Assembly (NCBI GenBank): GCA_949361645.1
Contig: OX442420.1
Span: 8,724,418 to 8,788,417, forward strand
Origin: Spongilla lacustris
Lineage: Eukaryota > Porifera > Demospongiae > Spongillida > Spongillidae
Direction: 5' to 3'
DNA length: 64,000 bases
Below, one piece after another: positions 46,846 to 58,203 of this stretch. The notes beneath the pieces were generated by a model that was not told the DNA's origin, ran no database searches, and saw nothing but the letters and a program-made list of their open reading frames with translations. Made by a program: the position numbers and the translations under genes. Position 1 is the stretch's first letter, and every line of letters starts with the position of its first letter.

Positions 46846-47149
46846 ATGTGTGGCACAGAGTGTTCAAGTATTTATGTGTATGTTATGTGATATGTTATGT
46901 TATAAGTGATACATAATACATGCGATATGACTTCTGTAATGGTAACCATGTACATGCATGCATGTCAAATTATGAGCAATACTGTTGGCATCCATGTGCA
47001 TGTATGTATGGCAACATGGCATCACTATGGTAACATGTCATAACTATGGCAACATGTCATAACTATGGCAACATGTCATAACTATGGTAACACTGCATGC
47101 GTAGGTGACCATAGTAATGTAAGGGCTCAATGGGCTGCCTTTAAGAAAA

Positions 47150-47745
47150 GTCACGTGTATCATATAGGCCTATGTACATGTATATATGTGTGTGTAGGTG
47201 GTCCATGTGTGTACTTAGTTATCAGGACCCACTACCTATGTAGGATTGGCTTCAGATAATTTGGCTTTAGCGAGCGTGGTTTTCGATCGAGCGTTTTAAA
47301 ACGGTAACGAAGCGTTGCCTTTACTCGCCAGCTCGTATATAATCTATCACAAACATAACAGATGTGCACATATAACGCAGGGATATTGGATTGGAAACGG
47401 TTCCGTAATCTACGTGTACCGGAAAGCCATCCGTGTTGCGCCTACATGGATTCTGAATTGGTGAGTTTGCTGTTGACTCGGACGAATATGACATGGATGC
47501 TGATCCCAGTGGACGGGTTTCATGGGTGTAGTTCAAAGCTTTCAGATCTGTTGTACGGGAAGTTGTTCAGGAGATTTCGTTACTCGAAGCTTAAGCGATC
47601 CGAACGCTTTAACAGGCTTATACATTGCTTTCAAAAGTAAAGCTTGACTGATCCCATTAGTAAAACCTGCCTTTTAATTAGAAAGAAACCAACTTACCAA
47701 GTGTAGCTTTTCGTTTCTGCACCATAAGGGATTTTTTGTACTGCA
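47150..47745. other. Possible unrecognised exon region
   Basis: At 47362-47640 on the plus strand there is a 92-codon frame with mixed composition, rich in Arg, Leu and Cys, that does not look like repeat translation. An overlapping minus-strand frame (47321-47536) is also open. Neither shows a recognised domain, and I cannot choose between them. Confidence 0.2.
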
Positions 47746-47747
47746 GA

Positions 47748-47850
47748 CGCATGTTATTGATTACATGTATGAATTATATCATTCGTTACCCATCGCTATT
47801 AGCGATGGGTAACGAATGATATAATACTTACATATAATCAATAACATGCG
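47748..47850. repeat. 103-bp near-perfect palindrome
   Basis: Arms of about 50 bp meet at the centre ATCGCTATTAGCGAT, running outward to CGCATGTTATTGATTA and its reverse complement at 47835-47850. A few mismatches and one or two indels occur near the outer third. It could form a long hairpin and may be a MITE. Confidence 0.85.
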
Positions 47851-47884
47851 TTATTGCGCTAATCAGTATACTGTATACACATTA

Positions 47885-48110
47885 CAGCTCAGATCTACTG
47901 ATGCTTTGCGCACGAGCAACCCCAGGATTGTCCTGATCTATGCTTTGCGCACGAGCAATCCCAGGATTGTCCTGATCTATGCTTTGCGCACGAGCAATCC
48001 CAGGATTGCGCGGCCAATCCATGCATGGCGGATTGTACCACAAACCATGGATCCAGGGTTTGCGCAGGACAATCCCGGCATTGCGCAAATCCACGCTTTG
48101 CGCGTATAAT
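47885..48110. repeat. 39-bp tandem repeat and related GCGCAA hairpins
   Basis: Three units of about 39 bp containing CTTTGCGCACGAGCAATCCC are followed by scrambled and inverted pieces of the same words (GGATTGCGCGGCCAATCC, TTTGCGCAGGACAATCCC, TTGCGCAAATCCACGC). The stretch reads like a tandem array turning into nested short hairpins. Confidence 0.7.
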
Positions 48111-48144
48111 GTTACATAATCATACCGACACGCAGTCTTAAGTG

Positions 48145-48250
48145 TTTTTTTTTTTTTTTTTTTTTTTTTTTGGAAAACAAATGAATATAGTTTACAATCC
48201 AACACACGAAAGCGATATATTCCCCCCGCCCCCCCCCCCCCCCCCCCCCG
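48145..48250. repeat. Poly-T followed by poly-C
   Basis: About 26 T (48146-48171) and, 50 bp on, about 27 C broken by one G (48223-48249). These generate the Lys-rich and Gly-rich shadow frames on the minus strand. Confidence 0.9.
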
Positions 48251-48934
48251 TTACGTATTTTATATCTACTGCACCCATTCCTATGGGGACCGTTAATCAA
48301 TGATTAATCATTAATGGCGCCCGGAAGGCCTATATAGCCCTGGGGCCCGTGCCAGCTCTCGACGGCCCCACAAATCTTGGTACATGTATAGGCTTGTCAC
48401 CCTACCACCCGACCAAATGCAGTGGTGGGGCCCGCCCGACTAGGCAGAAGGAACCATAGCATTGAAGAGTTTTCTCGAATTCTCGTTGCTATCCATGGGT
48501 GCAGGCTCTAGTTAGTAATCCGGATATCGCTTGATGTATAAATAAACACAAATTCGGCTGGGGCTAGATTATTTAGACAAATAATCTATGACCCCACTGT
48601 CTGAGGAAGCTATATCAGGGCTCCCCCTGTCCCCCTTGCCTGTTACGGAAGGGGGCACGCCCCCTCACCGCGTAGAAGTTAGCCGCACATTCTTCAGCCG
48701 CACATTCCAGACAATTCAACGCATTAGGGCGCGCGCGCGGAATGAATACGCTTAGAAAAGCAATCAGTACAGTGCAGTGCTATATGTACCAGCAGGTACA
48801 CAGTACTTAGTTACAGCCCAAGCAAGTGAAATCAGCCAGGCTTATTGATGCTGTCCCCAACAGACCATAGAATCTCGAAGCCAGTACTACTGTGCATGTC
48901 TTGTTAAAAAAAAAAAAAAACACCCCCATTCAAC

Positions 48935-50165
48935 CATGTCTAGCTGTCATTCTGCCCGAGCCAAGGTCTTGACCAGATGAGTCAGTGATAAATCTCCGTG
49001 TTTGCACTCTACATACAAGTAGCTATGCATACCTGACTCAGCTTGGAGTGTCACATGACTTGAATCACACCCCCTTGAGGACCATGACTGTCACTATGTC
49101 TCAGCTAAGGTGAGTGGGTCAGTCTATCCCTAGGAGAGCATTGGACCTCAGAGTTGGCACTCTACACACATGTAGCTGTGCATGCCTGACTCTACTGAGT
49201 GTGTCACATGACTTGAACCACACCCCCTTGAGGACCATGACTGTCACTATGTCTCAGCTAAGGTGAGTGGGTCAGTCTATTCCCAGGAGAGCATTGGACC
49301 TCGGAGTTTGCACTCTACACACATGTAGCTATGCATGGTTGACTGTTCTGAGTGTGTCACATGACTTGAACCACACCCCCTTGAGGACCATGACTGTCAC
49401 TATGTCTCAGCTAAGGTGAGTGAGTCAGTCTATCCCCAGGAGAGCATTGGACCTCGGAGTTTGCACTCTACACACATGTAGCTGTGCATGTTTGACAATC
49501 TTGAGTGTGTCACATGACTTGAGCCACACCCCCTTGAGGACCATGCCTGTCACTCTGTCCCAGCCAAGGTGAGTGGGTCAGTCTATCCACAGGAGAGCAT
49601 TGGACCTCGGAGTTTGCACTTTTCACACATGTAACCGTGCATGCTTGACTCTACTGAGTGTGTCACATGACTTGAACCACACCCCCTTGAGGACCATGCC
49701 TGTCACTATGTCTCAGCTATGGTGAGTGGGTCAGTCTATCCCCAGGAGAACATTGGACCTCTGAGTTTGCACTCTTCACACATGTAGCTGTGCATACCTG
49801 ACTCTACTGAGTGTGTCACATGACTTGAACCACACCCCCTTGAGGACCATGCCTGTCACTATGTCTCAGCTATGGTGAGTGGGTCAGTCTATCCCCAGGA
49901 GAACATTGGACCTCTGAGTTTGCACTCTTCACACATGTAGCTGTGCATACCTGACTCTACTGAGTGTGTCACATGACTTGAACCACACCCCCTTGAGGAC
50001 CATGACTGTCACTATGTCTCAGCTAAGGTGAGTGGGTCAGTCTATCCCCAAGAGAGGAATGGACCTCTGAGTTTGCACTCTTCACACATGTAGCTGTGCA
50101 TACCTGACTCTACTGAGTGTATCACATGACTTGAACCACCACACCCCCTTGAGGTATCATCATAC
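48935..50165 (+). repeat. 153-bp satellite array, about 8 units
   Basis: The word CCCCTTGAGG recurs at 49071, 49224, 49377 and 49530 and onward, an exact 153-bp period. Units differ by a few percent. The same unit occurs in opposite orientation at 52815-53620. Confidence 0.95.
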
Positions 50166-50829
50166 ACATTCATGCACTGTTAATTATACTGTAGTGTGTT
50201 TCAGTTACAACATGTATGCTCCAGACTACAACCTGCATATGAACTGTGTGCATTTGTGGTAAGTAGTACAACATTTCACTGATATGGATATAGTTATTTA
50301 TCAAATTTGCAGGTTCATCATGGAAGGCACACTGATACAGGACACTGTAAATTACAATTACAGTTAAATACGTAATATTTATTTTAATTACTATTAGATA
50401 TGTGTACTGTGAGAAGCAAGGACAAGTGTATTCAGTACAGTGACACTTCTGTTAATGTCATAGCATCATTTGCTCACATTTCATCTTGTGAAATTCAGAA
50501 TTGGATATAAGGGCAAGGAATATGACTAAATTTATATAAAACACAGGACAATACTTGCATTGCAATATATACAACTTCTATGACTTATGTAAGTGTCAAA
50601 ACTAAATAAATAACTGCAAATTGTCCGTTTAGGCTACACTTCAGAGAGTGGATATCAATCACGACCCAAGTCAAAAGTGCATTGTATGTTTAAGGCAAAT
50701 CTGTAACAATATTTTTTATGGATTCCATTGAAGGATTATGCTGGCTTACCATTGCACGTAGCAAGTGAAGTATAGCACATGGGACATGTTGTGCACAAAT
50801 ATCAGTTTAATAAGCCACAAATGTGTACA

Positions 50830-51831
50830 GTTAATGTCCAAGATACCACATCCACATCGGTCTTTTCAACTTGAAAGGCAAGATCTCACTAGACTGATGT
50901 CTGGTGAATGTCTTGATTCAAAGGTAAGTTTATTTCCATGTCATGCTCACTTAAAAGAGAATTATATACCACAGGTAATTTCAGCCTACATGACATTATT
51001 GCAGACTACAGCAGTGAAGGTTAGCAATTTGCTGCCATTTTTAATTTAATTCTATAGATTATATTCAGATGGGCAAGAAGATCATCTGCTTTGATCCAAC
51101 ATTTTTGTTTGTGCTTAAGGCTAAAGGATACCCAGCAGTTGGAAGACATACCAAGGTTGCAATAATATAACTGAATGTTGCAGTTTATAGTAAAAAAATA
51201 TTGTTAGGGAGAAAACATTCTGAAATGTGACAAACTTTTTTCCCCAATACACAAGCCTCAACACTGGAGTTTACTGGTTAAGTATTGTACTGTTCCAAAA
51301 ATACAGTTAGTTACACAAATATCATTCCATCTTTACAGATTGTATGCCCCAGTGACAGAACCATCACTAGTATAGATTCATTACATTTTGGTGATACAGA
51401 TTCAGTGAACTGGATATGGTGAGCACCACAGCTAGCTAGGCACTTTGTCCCCTCATCAGTTGCAAAATATACCAACACCCATTCATGAAGGTTATACTTG
51501 TGTGCCGAAGTACAATATCGCCTAAAGGAGCATCTTTGCAGTGATGAGTGGAAGTTCAGTGATTCAGTGGTAATAAGGAGCTGTTGTATGGGAGTGTTAC
51601 CATAATTTATTTCTAATTACAGTCCAGTTCACTTTCAATGCAAGAGAACTCAACAGACTGTGGCGTTTTTGTGTGCTTTGTAAGTCCCATAACTAGTTGT
51701 ATTGTCTAAACGTTTTACTTTGTACTGATTGATCTTAACATTAAAAAATCACATTTCTATATGTAATACATGTAGTAAATTAATTTCATTTTCTTTCTAG
51801 GCAGCAAGACTAAACCTGGAAAATTCACATT
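50830..51831 (+). CDS. ULP1/SENP-like cysteine protease (C48 family), partial
   Basis: Exons inferred: (start unknown)-50923, 50975-51019, 51069-51155, 51256-51276, 51339 to about 51400, 51623-51679, and from 51801 to a stop at about 51831. The first four junctions and the 51623 exon are phase 0. The protein shows the family's entry signature Asp-Leu-x-x-Leu...Val-Ile-Ser-Ala-Tyr-Met, then Phe-Leu-Phe-Val-Leu-Lys-Ala-Lys-Gly-Tyr. Next come His-Trp-Ser-Leu-Leu (catalytic His, 51262-51264), Ser-Ile-Asp-Ser-Leu (catalytic Asp, 51374-51376) and Gln-Glu-Asn-Ser-Thr-Asp-Cys-Gly-Val-Phe (oxyanion Gln and catalytic Cys, 51659-51661). These enzymes cut SUMO or ubiquitin-like proteins from targets. The stop soon after the Cys removes part of the usual C-terminal helix, so it may be slightly truncated. 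The upstream exons are not resolved. Confidence 0.7.
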
Positions 51832-51849
51832 AATTTCACAATCAGGTAT

Positions 51850-52814
51850 GACAAGATATACTGGGTTTTATGGTCTTAATCAGTGTCCAACAGGAAATGA
51901 TGAATAGATTTCGACTGCAAATGGATCTATTATGTAATCATCAGAACCTTGATGTTAAAAACTCAGGTCTGAATAAGCAATTGACTTTGAAACCATAATA
52001 AATCTTTTTGTTTCAGAAATTGAACATTGCAAAATTGATACTGCAGCAAAGATTGGTATGTTAACAAAGCATGTTTTTTGAAATTCATTGCTCTGTAATC
52101 CTTTTAGAACAGCATTTTGGTGATGATGTTATCAGACACATGGAAGAAGTTAACAGTGATAACAGATAAGCAAAAGAAAACATGGCTACTTCATTTAAGA
52201 TTATATTGATTTGGCTAGCTAGTGATGGTGGCTGTCATATACTTGAAGTTGAAACTGATGATAATACCAATAAGGATGAACCAGTTTTCTACACTGATTG
52301 GATATTCTGGTGCCTAATTTCATCAATGGACCTGATCCGAATGACATTTTTGCACTAAGATGGGGAAAAGACCTGTATATGAGGAACTTTCTAAACTTGA
52401 AAAGAAAAACCTTACAGTAAGCCAAGTTATAATGCAAATCACTTGACTGGTTTAAAAACACAATAGGTGCTAGAAATCTTTTACTACTTACAACAAGTTG
52501 AAAGTGATGTGAAACAACAAACATCCTTATTATTGTCAACATTAAACAAACTTGTTATTTGGCCAGAGGTAGTACCCTTTATCAACCGTTTTCCCTCATA
52601 CATCGGTACTTTCCATGCAGATTGTAGTAGCTCTACTGATGAAGACCTTCCATATGGAGAGACAAACTGCCATACATCACTTTCTCGACCGCAGTTTGCC
52701 TCTAATGAAATATTTCAGTTTACATATTCATTACTTACATTATGCTGTTTTTTTAGGCAGACTCAGAAAACTGACTAATTAATAATGTACCACAAATGTC
52801 ACATAGTCATGCTC
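51850..52814. other. Rest of the fold-back element interior
   Basis: A short open stretch near 52017-52060 may be the C-terminal piece of the protease. 52467-52778 has a 103-codon plus-strand frame of protein-like composition without a recognised domain. No transposase signature is seen. Confidence 0.4.
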
Positions 52815-53620
52815 CATAATAACCAACCTTGGTAGGTACAGAGTGACAAGCACGGTCCTTAAGGGTGTGTGGCTCAAGTCATGTGTCACACTCAGTACAG
52901 TCAGGCATGCACAGCTGCATGTGTGCAGGGTGCAAACTCAGATGTCCATTGCTCTCCTGAGGATAGACTGACTCACTCACCTTGGCTGGGACATAGTGAC
53001 AGGCATGGTCCTCAAGGGGGTGTGGTTCAAGTAATGTGACACACTCATTAGAGTCAGGGATGCACAGCTACATGTGTGCAGAGTACAAACTCAGATGTCC
53101 ATTGCTCTCCTGAGGATAGACTGACTCACTCACCTTGGCTGGGACATAGTGACAGGCATGGTCCTCAAGGGGGTGTGGTTCAAGTCATGTGACACACTCA
53201 GTAGAGTCAGGCATGCACAGCTACATGTGTGCAGAGTGCAAACTCTGAGGTTCAATGCTCTCCTGAGGATAGACTGACCCACTCACCTTAGCTGAGACAT
53301 AGTGACAGTCATGGTCCTCAAGGGGGTGTGGTTCAAGTCATGTGACACACTCAGTAGAGTCAGGCATGCACAGCTACATGTGTGCAGAGTGCAAACTCTG
53401 AGGTTCAATGCTATCCTGGGGATAGACTGACCCACTCACTTTGGCTGGGACAGAGTGACAGGCATGGTCCTGAAGGGGGTGTGGTTCAAGTTGTTTTACA
53501 CTGAGGTACAGTCAAACATGCATAGCTACATGTGTGTAGATTGCAAACACAGAGGTCCATTGCTTTCCTGGTGAAAACTGATCCACTAGCCTTGACCAGG
53601 CATTATCGTATATAATGATC
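52815..53620 (-). repeat. 153-bp satellite array, inverted, about 5 units
   Basis: This is the reverse complement of the 48935-50165 unit. CTCAAGG recurs at 53011, 53164 and 53317, again 153 bp apart. It forms the right inverted end of the ULP1-carrying element. Confidence 0.95.
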
Positions 53621-53891
53621 TTCTAGTCCCCAGACTTATAGTTACGTAATAACGCATAAAAATTTGCGTAACAAACACTTGTGCTTTTGTATCGCGCATG
53701 AATATACTCAGCCTTTCTCACGAATGATGTGGTGATTGGTTAGGAATGTGCGGCTAACTTCTACGGGGTTGCCCCCTCCCCACTTGTGAATATATTTATC
53801 AGCCCCCAAAATCCTGCCCCTGAATCCACATTTAGCCAGCTAATTGTTGTGCGGATTGCAATACTACGACTGTTAGGCCCGGCAGAACAAA

Positions 53892-54881
53892 ATGAACAAT
53901 ACCAGCAACTCCCCTGAGATATACAACTGCTTTGTATATCAACTAGGTTTCTCTGTAACTTTAATAACTGCTATCTCGGCTGTGTCCCTGCTGCCATCGC
54001 TGGCGACGGTCATATTTGTTTGCGTACTAAAATTGCACAAGACCCTGGTCTACCGTCTGGCTCTATACCAAGTTCTCAGTGCGATGGAATTTTCTGTTTT
54101 GTGGATTACTAGTATTACCGTCCACACGTATAGCTATAATTGGCTTAATTCTTTTGCCGTGTTCGAAGCATTGCTCCTAACTTCAGCCTTTATCAAGCTG
54201 ATGTTTACCATGTGGATAGTAATACATCTATTTGCTCTTGCTGTGTTCCATAAGAATTTGCGGAGATTGGAACCTCTGTATGTGGTGAGTTCACTTCTTG
54301 TACCGTTGGTTGTGACTGCAGCACTGTTGGGTACGAATCTAACACAAAGTGAATCACGCTTCCGAGAAACATGCGGTTTAAAAGAATACATCTTGTATGT
54401 TATCATATTTGCGGTCCTTGTGCTTATCTCACTGCTCATCGTCGTCATGGGAACCATCCTCTGTCATCGAGCATGTCGAAGGAGGAGTCTCGTTCTTTCT
54501 GAATATGACAAACAACATAAGAAGGCGCTGTATGAGATGTTACCTCTTCTCTTGTACCCAATATTGTTTCTGCTTTTTACAATACCAATATTTGTGTCTG
54601 ATAGCACTGTGTACATTACACTAAACCCTTCTGTTGCAGAGATTTCTAGATGGATGTTTCCAATATTTGCCCCCCTCTGGAGCTTCACCACATCTCTGTT
54701 GCTCATTTTTCATCTCTGTGTGGTACGACATGTAAGAAAACAAAACCTGCAACGAATTAAAAACGCTCTCCATAAAGTCAGGCTACATCGTGAGGCAGAA
54801 GAAGGTTCTGTTACGATGAATGAAACCACCAGGCTAAGCCAAAGAAGTGATACTCATTTTACATTGCCAATAGAAGATTAG
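53892..54881 (+). CDS. Seven-transmembrane receptor, single exon (329 aa)
   Basis: This is an intronless 329-aa protein with seven hydrophobic segments, roughly at residues 18-45, 55-75, 90-115, 132-152, 171-195, 217-240 and 255-280, and a short C-tail. The N-terminus is short with an Asn-Asn-Thr glycosylation site and no signal peptide. An extracellular Cys (Glu-Thr-Cys-Gly) lies before TM5. A basic Cys-His-Arg-Ala-Cys-Arg-Arg-Arg-Ser loop follows TM5. No Asp-Arg-Tyr motif follows TM3; the equivalent spot reads His-Lys-Asn-Leu-Arg-Arg. It therefore looks like a lineage-specific G-protein-coupled receptor rather than a standard rhodopsin-class one. Its close paralogue is the frameshifted copy at 27356-28338. 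The ligand is unknown. The start is the ATG at 53892. Confidence 0.8.
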   Translation: MNNTSNSPEIYNCFVYQLGFSVTLITAISAVSLLPSLATVIFVCVLKLHKTLVYRLALYQVLSAMEFSVLWITSITVHTYSYNWLNSFAVFEALLLTSAFIKLMFTMWIVIHLFALAVFHKNLRRLEPLYVVSSLLVPLVVTAALLGTNLTQSESRFRETCGLKEYILYVIIFAVLVLISLLIVVMGTILCHRACRRRSLVLSEYDKQHKKALYEMLPLLLYPILFLLFTIPIFVSDSTVYITLNPSVAEISRWMFPIFAPLWSFTTSLLLIFHLCVVRHVRKQNLQRIKNALHKVRLHREAEEGSVTMNETTRLSQRSDTHFTLPIED

Positions 54882-54889
54882 ACTGGCAA

Positions 54890-55600
54890 ATATTAAAATA
54901 TTGTCATCTAATTTATATAGTTACATGTAGCAGTATATAGGACCAATGTACCCATGCATATCGTAATGTATTGCAACACAGGTGCATGTTATATAACTGA
55001 TGACGTTTATGAAATACTATCAACAACTACTGGTTTACTTAGAGTGAACCTGGATTCACTGTGCACTAGGTCAACAGAAGAGGGACACTAGGTATACACC
55101 CCTTTTATGCTCGTTGGATGCATTGAATGGATGAGCAGAGGAGAAAAAAGGACAGGTGACATCTGTAAGGTGAATTCCATTTGGAAGACATACAAATGCA
55201 AGTGGGTTTAATTATGAAGTAAACACAAGCCCTTTACCATAGGGTTAGTCATCTCCAGAAGAGTTAACAAGGGGGCTGCATAACACAACACACATGTGTC
55301 GGATGAATACTGTGCTGCAACACCCTTGCATTTGATGCTGAAGGGTAAGTTCCCATTTAAAAACATATCCTGCACCCACTTACATATAATCACATAGCAG
55401 CAATAATGGATGCACAATGTTTCACTTCTAACTTGTCAGTGTCAACTCAAGCCCACGGATGAATTTGAAACAAGTCTGGTTCATCCTTGCAATGCCTCAA
55501 TTCAAGCCTAGTATATATAGTTTATTTAGTAGCCTGATGTATATATAGCATGCACTACAAAAACGAGCCGAATGCATACCCTCTCAAGTATGTCAATGGA
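54890..55600. other. Flank without a recognised gene
   Basis: AT-rich unique sequence follows the receptor. I see no supported feature. Confidence 0.5.
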
Positions 55601-55911
55601 ACAATTCAACCAGGATGTCTCACACACAATATATGACATTGGATGAGCAACTGTAAGAGGGTGTGCACTATTGATCGTGACATGAATGTACATGTACATC
55701 ACACCATTCCACTTCAATAATTCAAAACAAAGCTTAAACTGCTGTTTTAATTTATTGTAACACACACATACATGTACACACAGTGTACAGTGTATGCGTT
55801 GCTATGGCAATGAGCTGTGGTAAATTGGGTAGCTCCCATTGCTGTCAACTGACCTGCCTCCAAATCATTGCAAACTAAGTGTCTACTTACATCTTATTTA
55901 ATTGTTAGATC

Positions 55912-56205
55912 CTCCTGCCCCACCCCTTTATCCTACTGCCACACACCTTTATCCTCATGCCCCACCCCCTTATCCTCCTGCCCCACCCTTTATCCTACTG
56001 CCCCATCCTTTATCCTCAGGCCCCACCCCTTTATCCTTCTGCCCCACCCCTTTATCCTCATGCCACACCTCTTTATCCTTATGCCCCACCCCTTTATCCT
56101 CAGGCCCCACCCCTTTATCCTTCTGCCCCACCCCTTCATCCTCATGCCACACCCCTTTATCCTTATGCCCCACCCCTTTATCCTCCTGCTCCACCCCTTT
56201 ACTCT
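55912..56205. repeat. About 21-bp CCCCACCCCTTTATCCT minisatellite
   Basis: About 14 units of CCCCACCCCTTTATCCTCATG with variants CTTCTG and CTCAGG. Copy 1 has only about three units (44247-44325) with a long poly-C inside. Confidence 0.9.
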
Positions 56206-56452
56206 GTTACCAGATCAGTTGAGACATGTCTTCATTGATGCAAATGATTATATATGACAAAAGTCTGAACTGAAAGCTGCATCAAAAGCTGATTGGTGTA
56301 TAGTGGTGATGGGTGCAAGTCAATCTGGTACATGATGAATTCTCAATAAGACACTGCAACCTACATGTGTTAAATGGAGCAGTTAGCTGCAATGCATGGT
56401 GCAGCCACATCACAAGCTACAGGTCGTAAACTATAATGCAATTCCAACCCCA

Positions 56453-57510
56453 CACATGTGAGTACCACACCCACACATGTGAGTACCACACCCACACATG
56501 TGAGTACCACACCCACACATGTGAGTACCACACCCACACATGTGAGTACCACACCCACACATGTGAGTACCACACCCACACATGTGAGTACCACACCCAC
56601 ACATGTGAGTACCACACCCACACATGTGAGTACCACACCCACACATGTGAGTACCACACCCACACATGTGAGTACCACACCCACACATGTGAGTACCACA
56701 CCCACACATGTGAGTACCACACCCACACATGTGAGTACCACACCCACACAAGTACCACACCCACACATGTGAGTACCACACCCACACAAGTACCACACCC
56801 ACACATGTGAGTACCACACCCACACATGTGAGTACCACACCCACACATGTGAGTACCACACCCACACATGTGAGTACCACACCCACACATGTGAGTACCA
56901 CACCCACACAAGTACCACACCCACACATGTGAGTACCACACCCACACATGTGAGTACCACACCCACACATGTGAGTACCACACCCACACAAGTACCACAC
57001 CCACACATGTGAGTACCACACCCACACATGTGAGTACCACACCCACACATGTGAGTACCACACCCACACAAGTACCACACCCACACATGTGAGTACCACA
57101 CCCACACATGTGAGTACCACACCCACACATGTGAGTACCACACCCACACAAGTACCACACCCACACATGTGAGTACCACACCCACACATGTGAGTACCAC
57201 ACCCACACATGAGTACCACACCCACACATGTAAGTACCACACCCACACATGTGAGTACCACACCCACACATGAGTACCACACCCACACATGTAAGTACCA
57301 CACCCACACATGTGAGTACCACACCCACACAAGTACCACACCCACACATGTGAGTACCACACCCACACATGTGAGTACCACACCCACACATGAGTACCAC
57401 ATCCACACATGTAAGTACCACACCCACACATGTGAGTACCACGCCCACACATGTGAGTACCACATCCACACATGTGAGTACCACACCCACACACGTGAGT
57501 ACCACACTCA
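56453..57510. repeat. 21-bp minisatellite with an 80-bp higher-order period
   Basis: About 50 units of ACATGTGAGTACCACACCCAC. In the middle a shortened unit (ACACAAGTACCACACCC) recurs at 56911, 56991, 57071 and 57151, exactly 80 bp apart. This is a higher-order repeat of three full units plus one 17-bp unit. Confidence 0.95.
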
Positions 57511-57634
57511 TCCCTGCATTGGATGCAAGGCATAAATACATGGATGCATGTATAAGGTGGACTGGGGTGGGCACTATATGGAAGTAATTTGACTAAGTAC
57601 TTCAACATAGGGATAATGGCAATGAACAAGTTGC

Positions 57635-58203
57635 AGTGATAGGTGGGTGTGTACATGTGGTAGTGATAGGTGGGTGTGTACATGTGGTAGTGATAGGTGG
57701 GTGTGTACATGTGGTAGTGACAGGTAGGTGTGTACATGTGGTAGTGATAGGTGGATGTGTACATGTGGTAGTGACAGGTGGGTGTGTACATGTGGTAGTG
57801 ATAGGTGGGTGTGTACATGTGGTAGTGGTAGGTGGGTGTGTACATGTGGTAGTGATAGGTGGGTGTGTACATGTGGTAGTGATAGGTGGGTGTGTACATG
57901 TGGTAGTGATAGGTGGGTGTGTACATGTGGTAGTGGTAGGTGGGTGTGTACATGTGGTAGTGACAGGTGGGTGTGTACATGTGGTAGTGGTAGGTGGGTG
58001 TGTACATGTGGTAGTGATAGGTGGGTGTGTACATGTGGTAGTGACAGGTGGGTGTGTACATGTGGTAGTGACAGGTGGGTGTGTACATGTGGTAGTGATA
58101 GGTGGGTGTGTACATGTGGTAGTGACAGGTGGGTGTGTACATGTGGTAGTGATAAGTGGGTGTGTACATGTGGTAGTGACAGGTGGGTGTGTACATGTGG
58201 TAA
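57635..58203. repeat. 27-bp minisatellite, about 21 units
   Basis: Same unit as 45110-46845, with GATAGG/GACAGG/GGTAGG variants interspersed. Confidence 0.95.

Larger units (their letters stand above)
44081..47140 (+). repeat. Segmental duplication, copy 1 (three minisatellites)
   Basis: This block matches 55799-58435 in the same orientation. It shares a CCCCACCCCTTTATCCTCATGC-type repeat, a unique 250-bp core (44340-44580), a 21-bp and a 27-bp minisatellite, and a 3' unique part with CATGTCATAACTATGGCAA repeats. Compared with copy 2 it has a short 21-bp array, a long 27-bp array and one transposon insertion (44873-45088). Confidence 0.95.
48650..53790 (+). mobile_element. Fold-back element carrying a ULP1-like protease
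   Basis: A shared terminal word, GTAGAAGTTAGCCGCACATTC, lies at about 48681 and inverted at about 53741. It flanks inverted arrays of a 153-bp satellite, with about 8 units at 48935-50165 and about 5 in the opposite orientation at 52815-53620. Between them, about 2.6 kb holds a multi-exon ULP1/SENP-like cysteine protease gene on the plus strand. Long, internally repetitive inverted ends are typical of fold-back transposons. Plant Mutator-like and FARE elements are known to carry ULP1 genes. No transposase and no target-site duplication were recognised, so the class is open and the outer limits are approximate. Confidence 0.6.

Noticed and set aside
45021..46909. 600-codon frames of Cys-Thr-Cys-Gly-Ser or Tyr-His-Tyr-His-Met-Tyr repeats
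   Set aside because: The 27-bp period is a multiple of three, so any frame without a stop in one unit stays open. Several frames on both strands are open together.
48935..50165. CRISPR-like array of repeats and spacers
   Set aside because: The whole 153-bp unit is repeated head to tail without unique spacers, and the organism is eukaryotic.
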